Positions 9,091-18,272 of a stretch of DNA of 64,000 bases are shown one piece after another. The stretch's first letter is position 1, and every line of letters begins with the position of its first letter. The notes beneath the pieces are model-generated. The model saw only the letters and a list, made by a program, of their open reading frames with translations, did not search any database and was not told the DNA's origin. Both the position numbers and the translations under genes were made by a program. Source of the stretch: Paenibacillus sabinae T27 (GTDB lineage Bacteria > Bacillota > Bacilli > Paenibacillales > Paenibacillaceae); assembly GCF_000612505.1 (NCBI RefSeq), contig NZ_CP004078.1:2220001-2284000 (forward strand), in the 5' to 3' direction.

Positions 9091-10577
9091 CTGCATTTGT
9101 TGTTACTTGTTTAATTGTATTAGCTGTGATATTTGTTGGCTTTTTAGCTGGCCGTGATAAAGCCGCTCGCAGTTCCATTGAGCAGTGGAGTGTTGGTGGA
9201 CGTAATTTTGGCGGTTTATTAGTCTGGTTTCTTATTGGAGCGGATCTTTATACTGCTTATGCATTCTTAGGCATGACAGGCTATGCCTATAGCTTTGGGG
9301 CGCCTGCATTTTTCTCTATTGCATATCCTGTAATGGCTTTTCCAATTGCCTATTTTATTATCCCCAAAATTTGGCGTTATGCGTCAAAGCATAATTTAAC
9401 AACGCTTGCCGATTATGCTCGCGAAAGATTCCAAAGTAAGTTAGTTGGCGTAAGTGTTGCCATCGTTAGTATCGTCTTTTTAATCCCGTATATTTGTCTG
9501 CAATTATCAGGTATTACGGGTGTTGTTCAAGTGGCAGGACAAGGTGTATTTGAAAACCCTAAGGCTGTGGGAACGGTTGCTCTCGTCGTATCCTTTATCT
9601 TGGTTGCTTTATATACATGCTTCAGTGGTCTCCGTGCACCAGCTTGGACGGGCGTAATTAAAGATTTGTTAGTGTGGATTGTTTTGATTACGATGATTGT
9701 GACAATCCCATTTATTTGGTTTGATGGATGGGGAGATATGTTTAATCAGATTGTTACAAAATATCCCGAAAAGCTAACACTGCCAGGAACTAGCCCAAAT
9801 GGGGCGTTAAATGGTTTTTGGTTCGCGACAGCATCCTTTATTTCTGCTCTTGCCTTATTTATGTGGCCGCATGGCGCTACCGGTGTACTAAGTTCCAAAT
9901 CAGAAGAGGCCGTTCGAAAAAATACGGTATTCTTATCCTTTTATAATGTTTTATTATTCTTCGTTATATTGCTTGGACTTGTTGCCTTTATCGTTTTACC
10001 TAAGCATCCTGAAGATCCGTCATTTGCCAATTTCGCTTTGTTACATTTAATTGATGCCTCTTATTCAAATCCTTTAATTCAAGGTGTTATGTTCTCAACA
10101 ATTATGTTAGCAAGCCTAGTACCCGCTTCGATCATGGTTCTTGCTGCAAGTAACCTGGTTGCAACAAATATTGTCAAAGATATTTTCTTCCCAAATATCT
10201 CTGGAAAATCACAAACGCTTGTAGCACGATTATTTGTTTTTGTGATTACAGGTTTAGCGTTGTTATTCGGTATTTTATTCCCTAACTATTTAATTCAGCT
10301 CCAATTAGAAGGGGTTAGTGGTATCGCTCAAATACTTCCTGCTATTTTCTTGAGTTTGTATTGGACAAAACTTGCTAAAACTTCTGTTTTTATTGGTTTA
10401 GTGGCAGGTATTACGATGGTATTCCTTAATCACTTTATTTTCCATTTACCAGGATATGATGGTTTCTGGGGACTTTTAGTCAATGTGGTTGTCGTTTTTG
10501 CAGTCAATTTCTTATTTATTCATGAAGCTGAGAAAAATATTAGCACAAATAAACTTTTACTGGGAAATAAAAACTGA
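9087..10577 (+). CDS. sodium:solute symporter (SSS family, YhjB-like)
   Basis: 496 residues, about 13 transmembrane helices, in the cytoplasmic membrane. The SSS pattern is visible: an N-terminal GGRNFGGLLVWFLIGADLYT region followed by long alternating hydrophobic segments and a short charged C-terminus. It presumably couples Na+ entry to uptake of a small organic solute; the substrate cannot be read from sequence. It pairs with the preceding DUF3311 gene as in Bacillus yhjB/yhjC. It is AT-rich and Bacillus-like in codon use compared with nrdJ or metK, so it may have been acquired. Confidence 0.9.
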   Translation: MTAFVVTCLIVLAVIFVGFLAGRDKAARSSIEQWSVGGRNFGGLLVWFLIGADLYTAYAFLGMTGYAYSFGAPAFFSIAYPVMAFPIAYFIIPKIWRYASKHNLTTLADYARERFQSKLVGVSVAIVSIVFLIPYICLQLSGITGVVQVAGQGVFENPKAVGTVALVVSFILVALYTCFSGLRAPAWTGVIKDLLVWIVLITMIVTIPFIWFDGWGDMFNQIVTKYPEKLTLPGTSPNGALNGFWFATASFISALALFMWPHGATGVLSSKSEEAVRKNTVFLSFYNVLLFFVILLGLVAFIVLPKHPEDPSFANFALLHLIDASYSNPLIQGVMFSTIMLASLVPASIMVLAASNLVATNIVKDIFFPNISGKSQTLVARLFVFVITGLALLFGILFPNYLIQLQLEGVSGIAQILPAIFLSLYWTKLAKTSVFIGLVAGITMVFLNHFIFHLPGYDGFWGLLVNVVVVFAVNFLFIHEAEKNISTNKLLLGNKN

Positions 10578-10610
10578 CTTGGATCAAAAATGATTTTTAG
10601 TCACCTGAAA

Positions 10611-10666
10611 ACAAGCGATCTCGGGAAGAGGGAAACCTTTATTCTCGATGGATCGCTTGTTTTATT
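10611..10666 (+). terminator. terminator after the symporter operon
   Basis: ACAAGCGATC (10611-10620) pairs perfectly with GATCGCTTGT (10651-10660), followed by TTTATT. Confidence 0.85.
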
Positions 10667-10831
10667 GCGCTTGTATAGTAACTAACGCGGTTGAATCTGA
10701 TAGCACACCCGCTTAGGCGGAGGGGATTCCAGATGATACATAAAGAATTCACCCATTCTTCCAGCGTCGGTAAGAAAATCGTAAGAAATTCAGTATAGAA
10801 AAGTTAGGATCTTGTGATAAGCAACGAATAA

Positions 10832-10881
10832 ATAACGCCTATGTGCTAGGTAAGATGAAACTACCGAGCATATAGGCGTTA
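10832..10881. other. long inverted repeat upstream of the alr unit
   Basis: ATAACGCCTATGTGCT near 10832-10847 pairs with AGCATATAGGCGTTAT (10867-10882), with additional loop pairing (GGTA/TACC-like). There is no clear T tract. It could be a leader structure of the alr unit or a decayed bidirectional terminator. The rest of 10667-10964 shows nothing coding. Confidence 0.45.
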
Positions 10882-10964
10882 TTGATGTTTGATACGTGGC
10901 TTTGTTTTACCTTGAAAGCTTAAACGAATCAATATCCTAAAATCACGACCTCAGGAGGCACACG

Positions 10965-11054
10965 ATGAAAAGAATGTTATTCACTATATATTTCGGAAAA
11001 CCGATTGAACATGACGTTTCCTCGATAAGTGTTTATGCGAGGAGATCCTTCTGA
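10965..11054 (+). CDS. 29-residue leader-type small ORF coupled to alr
   Basis: ATG at 10965 has a strong SD (AGGAGG at 10953-10958) and opens 29 codons ending in TGA that overlaps the alanine racemase ATG (ATGA-type coupling). The product starts MKRMLFTIYF and ends YARRSF; I recognise no family. GAGGAG inside its 3' end is the SD for alr. It may be a coupling leader or the remnant of a displaced upstream gene. Confidence 0.5.
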   Translation: MKRMLFTIYFGKPIEHDVSSISVYARRSF

Positions 11055-12106
11055 TGTACCGTGACACTTGGGCGGAGATAGATCTAACGCAAATCCGCGA
11101 GAATGTAATGGAGATCCGCCAATTTCTACCTAGTTCTACCAAACTGATGGCAGTTGTTAAAGCAAATGCTTACGGCCACGGAGATATCGAAACGGCTAAA
11201 GAGGCCGTTCAGGCAGGGGCAGATTATTTAGGGGTTGCCTTTATTGAAGAAGCTATTCGACTAAGGAATGCTGGTTTGAAACAACCGATTCTTATTTTGA
11301 CTCCGATTCGTCCCGAGCTCACATCTCTGGCTCTAGAATATGATCTGATGCTTACCGTCACTCGAGCGTCGTGGTTTCAGGAGATGCGGGCACACAAGCC
11401 TGTCAATGCCCTGAATAAACTATATGTTCATGTGAAAATGGATACTGGACTAGGGCGCATCGGAATACGCACGATGGAAGAGTGGCAAGAAATCGTTCCC
11501 TGGCTGTCAGCACCGGATATCGTGGTAGATGGGTTTTATACGCATTTCGCCACGGCAGGTGAGGCAGACAGCAGTTATCTTGAGCTTCAAATCCAACGTT
11601 TTCAGGAAATGAAAGAATGGAGCAGTATGTTGCCGATTCCCATCAACCATTATCACTGTGCAGGAAGCGTAGCAGCACTTCGATTCCCTGAATTGTCCAT
11701 GGATATGGTTCGTATCGGAGCTGCCATCTATGGATTTTATCCTGAAATGCAAGTAACCAACATAAAATTAAAGCCGGCATTCAGTTTGCACAGTAGTTTA
11801 ATGCAAACGAAAAGACTGAAACAAGGGGAATATGTAGGCTATAACAATGCTTATCAAACAAAAACGGATCAATGGATAGGAACCGTGCCAATCGGCTACG
11901 CCGATGGCTGGACGCAAAGAATGCAAAATACGGAAGTGCTAGTGGATGGATGCCGCGCAGAAATTGTAGGCAAAATCTCCATGGACCAATTGATGGTGAA
12001 ACTTCCTAAGTATTTTCCAGAGGGCTCTAAGGTTACTTTTATTGGTTGCTCGGGAGAACAGAAAATCTTAATTCATAAATTGGCCAACCATATCGGCAGC
12101 CTTTAG
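11054..12106 (+). CDS. alr: alanine racemase, C-terminally shortened
   Basis: PLP enzyme interconverting L- and D-alanine for peptidoglycan. The PLP-lysine motif is intact (AVVKANAYGHG, about residues 33-43), and so is the second catalytic base region with its tyrosine (VPIGYADGW, about 277-285). Intact alanine racemases run to about 370-390 residues; this one stops at 350 after KLANHIGSL, just where a conserved TINYEV-type strand and the final C-terminal residues should follow. No continuation appears in other frames. Activity is therefore uncertain. It is probably a second copy; the main alr would lie elsewhere. Confidence 0.85.
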   Translation: MYRDTWAEIDLTQIRENVMEIRQFLPSSTKLMAVVKANAYGHGDIETAKEAVQAGADYLGVAFIEEAIRLRNAGLKQPILILTPIRPELTSLALEYDLMLTVTRASWFQEMRAHKPVNALNKLYVHVKMDTGLGRIGIRTMEEWQEIVPWLSAPDIVVDGFYTHFATAGEADSSYLELQIQRFQEMKEWSSMLPIPINHYHCAGSVAALRFPELSMDMVRIGAAIYGFYPEMQVTNIKLKPAFSLHSSLMQTKRLKQGEYVGYNNAYQTKTDQWIGTVPIGYADGWTQRMQNTEVLVDGCRAEIVGKISMDQLMVKLPKYFPEGSKVTFIGCSGEQKILIHKLANHIGSL

Positions 12107-12232
12107 CCGCAATATTTGCCGGCTACAGGCTTATTCAAGTTAATAAGGAAACAGTTGATTAAACAAAACGTAACTTGTTGGTTCGACATATTGCTCCGAT
12201 GCTAGTTGAGGTACATCCTCTTATCGGTAGGG

Positions 12233-13186
12233 TTATTGAAACCCGTCTTTCAGCCAAGCGCTGGCCAGAGATATTGCACTTTTGGCCGCGGCAGTGTCCG
12301 ATAGTGCATTCAACATAACGAAGTCATGGATTATACCTTGATAGCGTACCGCAGTGACATCAACACCAGCTTCTCGAAGTTTATTCGCATAAGCTTCACC
12401 TTCGTCCCGTAGGACATCGGCTTCGGCTGTAATGATCAAAGCAGGAGGAAGACCGCGAAGCTGCTCGGTAGTTGCCCTCAGCGGTGAGGCCGTAATCTGG
12501 TTTCTTTCCTCAGAATCGCTTGTATACTGATCCCAGAACCACTTCATCCCGTCCCGGCGTAAAAAGTATCCTTCGGCGAATTGATGGTAGGATTCCGTAT
12601 CAAATGAAGCATCCGTAACCGGGTAGAAAAGGAGCTGCTGACCTATAACAGGACCACTGCGTTCTTTGGCTATCAGCGTGATTGCCGCAGTCATGTTTCC
12701 GCCGACACTATCGCCGGCTACAGCCAAGTGTTCCGAATCAAGCCCATGTTCTTTGCCTTGCTCTACGATCCACTGCAGGACAGCATAGATTTCTTCAATT
12801 GCAGTAGGATACTTCGCTTCGGGAGACAGACTGTAATTCGGGAATACAACAGCAGCTCCACTCTTCACGGCCAGTTCACGGATCAACCGATCATGGGTAT
12901 GTGCGTTGCCGAACACCCAACCTGCACCGTGTATGTACAGAATGACAGGCAGATTCTTCTCAGCAATGAGTTTCGGACGTAAAATCCGAATGGATACATG
13001 GCCGCTTGGGCCACCTGTTATGCTGATATCTTCAATGTCCACGTCTGGCTTTTGAATCTCGCCCGCTTGGGCTTCGTCGACCGCAATCCGCCCCTGCTCC
13101 GGTCCTAGCTCGAATAAGAATGGCGGATTGGCTGTAGCCTCAACAAAATTTTGTGCTTCCGGTTCTAGAACAAGTTTCTTCTCCAT
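12233..13186 (-). CDS. alpha/beta hydrolase, hormone-sensitive-lipase-type esterase
   Basis: 317-residue cytoplasmic esterase. The oxyanion-hole motif HGAGW (a variant of HGGG), the nucleophile elbow GDSVGG, the acid region ITAEADVLRDEGE and the catalytic His in GIIHDF are all present in the expected order. It should hydrolyse short-chain esters. It is a monocistronic minus-strand gene with a GGGAG site before the ATG. The proline-rich N-terminus matches acetyl-esterase relatives. Confidence 0.88.
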   Translation of the reverse strand: MEKKLVLEPEAQNFVEATANPPFLFELGPEQGRIAVDEAQAGEIQKPDVDIEDISITGGPSGHVSIRILRPKLIAEKNLPVILYIHGAGWVFGNAHTHDRLIRELAVKSGAAVVFPNYSLSPEAKYPTAIEEIYAVLQWIVEQGKEHGLDSEHLAVAGDSVGGNMTAAITLIAKERSGPVIGQQLLFYPVTDASFDTESYHQFAEGYFLRRDGMKWFWDQYTSDSEERNQITASPLRATTEQLRGLPPALIITAEADVLRDEGEAYANKLREAGVDVTAVRYQGIIHDFVMLNALSDTAAAKSAISLASAWLKDGFQ

Positions 13187-13359
13187 GTTTATTATTCTCC
13201 CTCATTTCATTTTATTTTGGATTGACTAACTTCTCTATGAAACCGTCGATTTGTAAAATCCGACAATCTTCCTCGGCAAGCAAGATCCGCCATAGGCCTT
13301 TATTTGTTATTGTTCATGTTTAAACTTCCTCTCTTTTTTTGAATCATACCGTTCAGTCT

Positions 13360-13703
13360 AAATTCATCATTACTAATGATGCTTCAGAAACGTACAAGTA
13401 CGCAGTTGTTAATGCGACCGGTCGAATGAAATATTACCCTCAATTTTTAGATATTGATTTTCCCTACAAGGGAATCATTTCAGCGGTTTTGGCTTAAAGC
13501 AATGAATCATCCTCAAAAAATACTGCAGAGTTATGACCACGCCAGACATTATTCTGAAATTTGTGCATTCTCAAATGGAACATTTTAATTGTTCCGGTAT
13601 CGTGGTTACGACGGTAGGTTGTATTTTATTGGCGTTAAGCAGTAATTATTTTCTCGGGGGAAGAAGAAGTCGTGTTACTCAATCGAATCGGGTGACTGCA
13701 TAA
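13360..13703 (+). other. intergenic stretch with possible gene remnants
   Basis: 13187-13738 holds no gene I trust. Frame 13360-13497 lacks a start and reads as protein-like sequence (DASETYKYAVVNATGRMKYY) ending in TAA. Frame 13533-13703 opens with ATG and gives 56 codons without a clear SD. Neither is assigned. ACCGTTCAGTCTA at 13349-13361 resembles half of a TetR-type operator. Confidence 0.25.
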
Positions 13704-13738
13704 AGCAAGTGTCTGAACGCAGGCAAGATTGTATCACT

Positions 13739-13805
13739 CCAAAAAACAGAACACCCGCTATCCTCCGAACACCTGAATCCGGTGTCCGGCTGATATACGG
13801 GTGTT
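13739..13805 (-). terminator. terminator of the metK operon
   Basis: On the minus strand AACACCCG (from 13805) pairs with CGGGTGTT (ending 13750), enclosing a GGACACCGG/CAGGTGTTC inner stem, and is followed by a TTTTTT run. Confidence 0.8.
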
Positions 13806-13834
13806 TTCACCATCAATGGAAAGCCACTCCACAC

Positions 13835-15052
13835 TTACGTATTGAATACTTCCATCCCTGCTTGCGATTTCAGCAGCTCGGCTTTATCCGTTCTCTCCCA
13901 AGGGAGATCCAGGTCCTTTCGGCCAAAGTGGCCATAGGCTGCGGTTTGCTTATAAATCGGCTTGCGCAGGTCCAGCATCTTAATGATGCCTGCCGGACGC
14001 AGATCGAAGTTGTCGCGGATCAGCTTCACCAGCTTGTCTTCGCCAATGCGGCCGGTCCCGTAGGTATCCACGTGAATCGACACCGGATTTGCCACTCCGA
14101 TGGCATAAGCCAGCTGAATTTCGCAGGTATCGGCGAGGCCTGCGGCGACAATGTTTTTGGCAACATAACGGGCAGCATAGGCTCCGGAACGGTCCACTTT
14201 CGTCGGGTCCTTGCCGGAGAAGGCTCCGCCGCCGTGGCGGGCATAACCGCCGTAGGTATCCACGATGATTTTGCGTCCGGTCAGTCCGGCGTCCCCTTGA
14301 GGTCCGCCGATGACGAACCGCCCGGTCGGGTTGATGAAGTATTTCGTGTCTTGATCAAGCAGCTCACGCGGTACCACCTGCAGAATGACATGCTCTTTGA
14401 TATCCGCTTGAATTTGCTCCAGGGAAATCTCTTCGGCATGCTGGGCGGATACGACGATGGTATCGATACGTTTAGGATTGCCATCCTGATATTCAATCGT
14501 TACCTGAGTTTTTCCGTCGGGACGCAGATAGTCCAGCAATCCGTTCTTGCGGACTTCGGATAAACGGCGCGCGATCCGGTGGGATAGAGCGATTGGCAGC
14601 GGCATCAGCTCCGATGTCTCATTAGTAGCGAATCCGAACATCAATCCTTGGTCGCCGGCTCCGATATTCGCGGTTTCTTCAGCCACTTGAGCAGGGTCCC
14701 GATCTTCCAGAGCGGCATTAACACCCATGGCGATATCGGCTGATTGCTCATTCAGCGATACCAGTACCGCGCAGTTATTGGCATTAAAACCGTCCTGGGC
14801 CCGCTCATAGCCGATGTCCCTAATCGTATTGCGGACGATGGACTGGATGTCCACATATCCGGACTTTGAGCTGATTTCTCCAATGACCAGCACAAGACCG
14901 GTAGCCACGGAGACCTCGCAGGCAACGCGGGCATGGGGGTCATTAGCCAGAAAAGCATCCAGAACAGCGTCGGAAATCTGGTCGCATATTTTATCCGGAT
15001 GCCCCTCCGTTACAGATTCGGATGTAAAGAGATAGCTTTCTTTTACAGACAT
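13835..15052 (-). CDS. metK: S-adenosylmethionine synthetase
   Basis: Makes S-adenosylmethionine from ATP and methionine. Hallmarks are [20 protein letters not shown] at the N-terminus, the ATP loop [10 protein letters not shown], and the P-loop-like [16 protein letters not shown], all intact over 405 residues. I chose the ATG of MSVKES because GGAGG lies 8 nt upstream; an in-frame TTG five codons earlier overlaps that site. It is the last of four closely spaced minus-strand genes (LLM monooxygenase, radical SAM, split-barrel flavoprotein, metK), an unusual place for metK. No S-box is visible upstream. It may be a dedicated second copy feeding the radical SAM enzyme (inference). Confidence 0.96.
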   Translation of the reverse strand: MSVKESYLFTSESVTEGHPDKICDQISDAVLDAFLANDPHARVACEVSVATGLVLVIGEISSKSGYVDIQSIVRNTIRDIGYERAQDGFNANNCAVLVSLNEQSADIAMGVNAALEDRDPAQVAEETANIGAGDQGLMFGFATNETSELMPLPIALSHRIARRLSEVRKNGLLDYLRPDGKTQVTIEYQDGNPKRIDTIVVSAQHAEEISLEQIQADIKEHVILQVVPRELLDQDTKYFINPTGRFVIGGPQGDAGLTGRKIIVDTYGGYARHGGGAFSGKDPTKVDRSGAYAARYVAKNIVAAGLADTCEIQLAYAIGVANPVSIHVDTYGTGRIGEDKLVKLIRDNFDLRPAGIIKMLDLRKPIYKQTAAYGHFGRKDLDLPWERTDKAELLKSQAGMEVFNT

Positions 15053-15094
15053 AGTCACAGCCTCCAACTGATAAATTGTTTACTGCTGCATGAA

Positions 15095-15553
15095 TTATTT
15101 TGCCAGCCGATCCAGATGCGTAATGAGCGGATGCTTCTCGCGTTCTTTATTTTTGCGGGCAGCGTAAGTATCATCCGTAATCTCATCGGCCTCAATGATC
15201 CAGACTGTGGACAAATCGAACTCCGGATTTCTTTCCAGGGAGAGCTTATAATAATGCTCAAACACCGGGCCGCAAATCACCGAGTAGGCCGGATAGCCTT
15301 TAATCTGATAGCTTTCTTCTCCCTTGGAGAGATGGATGGCGACTTTGCGCTTGAACCAGATGCTGTTCACGAGATTCACATTGCTCTGGGACGTTTCGAT
15401 CAGCTCAAGATAAATGATCTGTCCTTCGTTGTTAACTGAAATAGATGGGTCCGATACGATATGAGGGAGGCCCTGTTTATCGACGGTTGCCAGAACTTTC
15501 GCCGTCCCGGAATCTTGAAGAAGCGCCTGAATTCTTTCATTTAAAATAGACAT
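15095..15553 (-). CDS. pyridoxamine 5'-phosphate oxidase-like split-barrel flavoprotein
   Basis: 152 residues with a PPOX-type FMN-binding split-barrel pattern: KVLATVDKQGLPHIV early, then a hydrophobic strand series including IYLELIETSQSNVNLVNSIW. Members bind FMN, F420 or haem and usually reduce or oxidise small substrates. It sits between the radical SAM gene (18 nt gap) and metK (42 nt gap), so it is almost certainly cotranscribed. It could supply reduced flavin or act on a pathway intermediate. Substrate unknown. Confidence 0.75.
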   Translation of the reverse strand: MSILNERIQALLQDSGTAKVLATVDKQGLPHIVSDPSISVNNEGQIIYLELIETSQSNVNLVNSIWFKRKVAIHLSKGEESYQIKGYPAYSVICGPVFEHYYKLSLERNPEFDLSTVWIIEADEITDDTYAARKNKEREKHPLITHLDRLAK

Positions 15554-15571
15554 GGGTTCATCTTGCCTCCT

Positions 15572-16843
15572 TTAATCTAAATTTCCTCTGTCCAGATCCG
15601 TGTCCGGATGGTTGCCGCATTTTCTGTAATTGTCCATATCGACATTCAAAAGGTATTTTTTTCTCAGGTCGCTTAAGCCCTTGGCCAACCGCACGTAGTA
15701 TTCAAGCGAAGGGTTCTGTTGGTTATGGAAGGCCGAACCATGCATGGGCACCCATACGCAATGAACGACACTGACTCCCTGGCTCGCAAAATCCTCCGCT
15801 TCTTCAAGCACAGCTTTCAGCGCGTCATCCTCATTGGTAAATCCATGGGGCTGCGCCATTTCGCATCCGCCCACGATTCCGCTGCTGACATTTCCTGCTC
15901 CAAAAATATCGACGGCCCGGATAATTCTCCGCTTCCACTCGGCATATCCGACTTCGTTATGCTTGCCTTTGCAAATCCAGGCGAACAATGCCTCGTTCGG
16001 GATTTCAATATCCGAGGTGTAGGTCATCAGCCCGGTGTTCTCGTACAGTCTGGCAAGCTGTTTCTCGCTGAAAGCCGAGGCAACGATGGTGCTGGGGAAT
16101 TTCTTGTCTTTGAAATTGTCTCCGGCGGCCTGCAGCATTTCAATGTACATGTCCACTTCGTCGTCAAATATTTCCGCGCCGCTGAGAATGGAGCCGGAGC
16201 TCATCTTGAGATTGGTAAAAGCGCCCGGCTGCTTCAAAGCCTCTTTCACCGTCTCGTATACATCCTGCGCCGTCAGCTGCTTCGACATATTGCATTCTTT
16301 CTCGCTTTGTGTGGAGTTGGCGTTGATATTGCAAAATTTGCAGCCGTTCCCCTTGTTCCAGAAGTGGCAGTGGCTGTTGGGATCGATGTCTAGCCTTTGC
16401 GGCCTGGCAGAGGCCACCTGCCACATCGGAGTACCGGAGCTCGTGAACTTGTCATAATAATCCGGCTTGTACCAATAGTGTACCTCTTCCACGATTTCGC
16501 CCTGATCGGTCAAATACAGCTTGCCGTCGATCTGATCGACCACATAAGGATTTTTGGCCGTCTTGGAAGGCGTGCCGATAATCGAGGTTCCGTCCCTGAG
16601 CAGGAGCGAGACTGGAACGGCGGCGTTCTCACCTCCGTTGGAGCCGATCAGCACTCTTTGCTGATACTGATGCTTGCTTTTGTCCAGCGCTCCCAGCGCC
16701 CGGTCTGTATAGATAAACGACCTGCGGGTAACATCCGATTTAATAATGACAAAAGGAGATACATCATTGTATTTATCCATAACTTCCCGTAATGTTAATT
16801 CTCTTTGTCCAGAAGCGTGAGTTATAACTGCACACATCCGCAT
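15572..16843 (-). CDS. radical SAM protein with atypical CX8CX2C cluster motif
   Basis: 423 residues. A putative [4Fe-4S]-binding site occurs at C159, C168 and C171 (HCHFWNKGNGCKFCNI). The CxPhiC end is typical of radical SAM enzymes, but the first Cys is 8 residues away rather than 3. A long N-terminal region (1-150) precedes the barrel. Downstream there is SSGSILSGAEIF (GGE-like position), SDIEIPNEALF, and a Cys/His-rich C-terminus. It is in an operon with metK, a split-barrel flavoprotein and an alkanesulfonate-monooxygenase-like enzyme, so it probably acts on a small sulfur- or nitrogen-containing compound. The exact family is not recognised. Confidence 0.75.
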   Translation of the reverse strand: MRMCAVITHASGQRELTLREVMDKYNDVSPFVIIKSDVTRRSFIYTDRALGALDKSKHQYQQRVLIGSNGGENAAVPVSLLLRDGTSIIGTPSKTAKNPYVVDQIDGKLYLTDQGEIVEEVHYWYKPDYYDKFTSSGTPMWQVASARPQRLDIDPNSHCHFWNKGNGCKFCNINANSTQSEKECNMSKQLTAQDVYETVKEALKQPGAFTNLKMSSGSILSGAEIFDDEVDMYIEMLQAAGDNFKDKKFPSTIVASAFSEKQLARLYENTGLMTYTSDIEIPNEALFAWICKGKHNEVGYAEWKRRIIRAVDIFGAGNVSSGIVGGCEMAQPHGFTNEDDALKAVLEEAEDFASQGVSVVHCVWVPMHGSAFHNQQNPSLEYYVRLAKGLSDLRKKYLLNVDMDNYRKCGNHPDTDLDRGNLD

Positions 16844-16884
16844 TCACCCCAGCCTTCATTTTTTAAGATTTAAGTAGATTAAAG

Positions 16885-18054
16885 TTAACGCCTCTGACTC
16901 CACTGTTCACGGAACAGCGGGAGGACCTGTTGTCCAAAGTTATCCGCTTCCTCCAAATGGGGGTAACCGGAAAGAATAAAGGTGCTTACACCGATTTCGG
17001 CATAGCGGATTAACACATCCGTAACCTGCTGCGCCGTACCGACAATTAGCATCGCCCCTCCCGAGCGAACGAGGGATAAGCCGCTCCACAGATTCGGGCC
17101 TAAGACGAAGTCGTTCGCTGCAGACAGTTCCCTGAGCTCGTTCTGCCTGCTCTGGTTGGCAGCGTCCGTCTTGGCAAAAGATTGCTGCGCTTGCCGAAGC
17201 GTGTCCGGTGAGGCGTGGCTAATCAAGCTCCACGCAGCCGCCCAGGCTTCTTCCTCGGTGTCGCGTATAAGCACCTGAGCCCTTAATCCGTACCTTGGTT
17301 TGCGGTCAATTCCTGTAGTCCTGAGAACCTCCTTTCGAACATCCTCCATCTCGGCAATCTGCCCGGCTATCCATTCATGCGGCTCGCCCCACATCAGAAA
17401 AGTGTCTGCATGCTGGACCGCAGCCTGCTTGGCGATCAGCGAGCTTCCTCCCAGATAAAGCGGGGGATGCGGTCGCTGTACCGCAATCGGCGTGTGAACC
17501 GGGCCGCGAAATTGATAATACTTTCCTTCAAAAGAATTTGCGGCTGCGGCAGAGCCATCTTCAGCTTCGCCTGAGAATTCAGATAACGCGGATCCGGCCG
17601 ATCCGGTCAAGGCAAGCTTCATCACCTGCATGTATTCCATCGCCCGTTCGTACCGGTCATCATGAGCATGGGCGAGCGGATCGCCGAGCTGCTCCAGATC
17701 CTGAACCGAACTCCCGGTAACGACATTGATCATAGCCCGCCCCCCTGACAATTGATCAAGAGAAGCGGCCATGCGAGCCGCAAGCACCGGGGCGATTAAT
17801 CCGGGTCTGACCGCTACGAGGGCGTTAAGCCGAGTCGTGTGGCTCATCACCGCTGATCCGACTACCCATGAATCAAGGCATGATCCGCCTGTCGGGATCA
17901 GAACGAACTCAAAGCCGGAGCGTTCCGCCATCTGTGCCACCTCAATTAAATAATCAAGCGAGGGTTCTCTCTCCGGATCAGTTCCCACATAGCGGCCGTC
18001 ACCGGATGTCGGCAAAAACCAGCCAAATCGAATCTCTTCTGTATGCAAACTCAT
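16885..18054 (-). CDS. FMNH2-dependent alkanesulfonate-monooxygenase-like enzyme (LLM family)
   Basis: 389-residue luciferase-like TIM-barrel monooxygenase. SsuD-type signatures are visible: FGWFLPTSGDGRYVGT at the start, AEHSGF-like AQMAERSGFEFVLIPTGG, RPGLIAPVLAARMAASLDQL, and INVVTGSS. SsuD enzymes release sulfite from alkanesulfonates using reduced FMN. A Ser/Ala/Glu-rich insertion lies near residue 160. It is the first gene of the four-gene minus-strand operon, after an intergenic palindrome. No ssuABC transporter or SsuE-type flavin reductase is adjacent, so the true substrate may differ from classical sulfonates. Confidence 0.85.
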   Translation of the reverse strand: MSLHTEEIRFGWFLPTSGDGRYVGTDPEREPSLDYLIEVAQMAERSGFEFVLIPTGGSCLDSWVVGSAVMSHTTRLNALVAVRPGLIAPVLAARMAASLDQLSGGRAMINVVTGSSVQDLEQLGDPLAHAHDDRYERAMEYMQVMKLALTGSAGSALSEFSGEAEDGSAAAANSFEGKYYQFRGPVHTPIAVQRPHPPLYLGGSSLIAKQAAVQHADTFLMWGEPHEWIAGQIAEMEDVRKEVLRTTGIDRKPRYGLRAQVLIRDTEEEAWAAAWSLISHASPDTLRQAQQSFAKTDAANQSRQNELRELSAANDFVLGPNLWSGLSLVRSGGAMLIVGTAQQVTDVLIRYAEIGVSTFILSGYPHLEEADNFGQQVLPLFREQWSQRR

Positions 18055-18122
18055 GATTGCCTCCTTATGTCGTAACTTGATGTCACCATTGCTGGTTAAT
18101 TTCTCCGGTGTACCGGTCGAAT

Positions 18123-18141
18123 TCCTATAAAACTTATAGGA
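18123..18141. promoter_or_regulatory. perfect palindrome upstream of the LLM/metK operon
   Basis: TCCTATAA-AAC-TTATAGGA, 8-bp perfect arms, lies 69-87 nt upstream of the first gene of the minus-strand operon. Position and symmetry suggest a repressor operator. CymR, the Rrf2-type sulfur regulator, is a candidate by context only. Confidence 0.5.
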
Positions 18142-18272
18142 TTAAATTTATATTCTGATTGTAACAAGCGTTTCAGTTATCGGGAATGTCAATTCGCGTT
18201 AACTTTGATTTGTCAATTTACGTCTTTTCTATAGATGCTGAACAGATCGTATTAGAAGAGAGGGAGAGAGAA

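Noticed and set aside
13709..14563. 284-codon plus-strand open frame opposite metK
   Set aside because: It is antisense to the highly conserved metK and has no SD or family resemblance; a GC-driven shadow.
18060..18185. S-box riboswitch before the metK operon
   Set aside because: I looked for the conserved S-box blocks on the minus strand and did not find them; only a palindrome is present.
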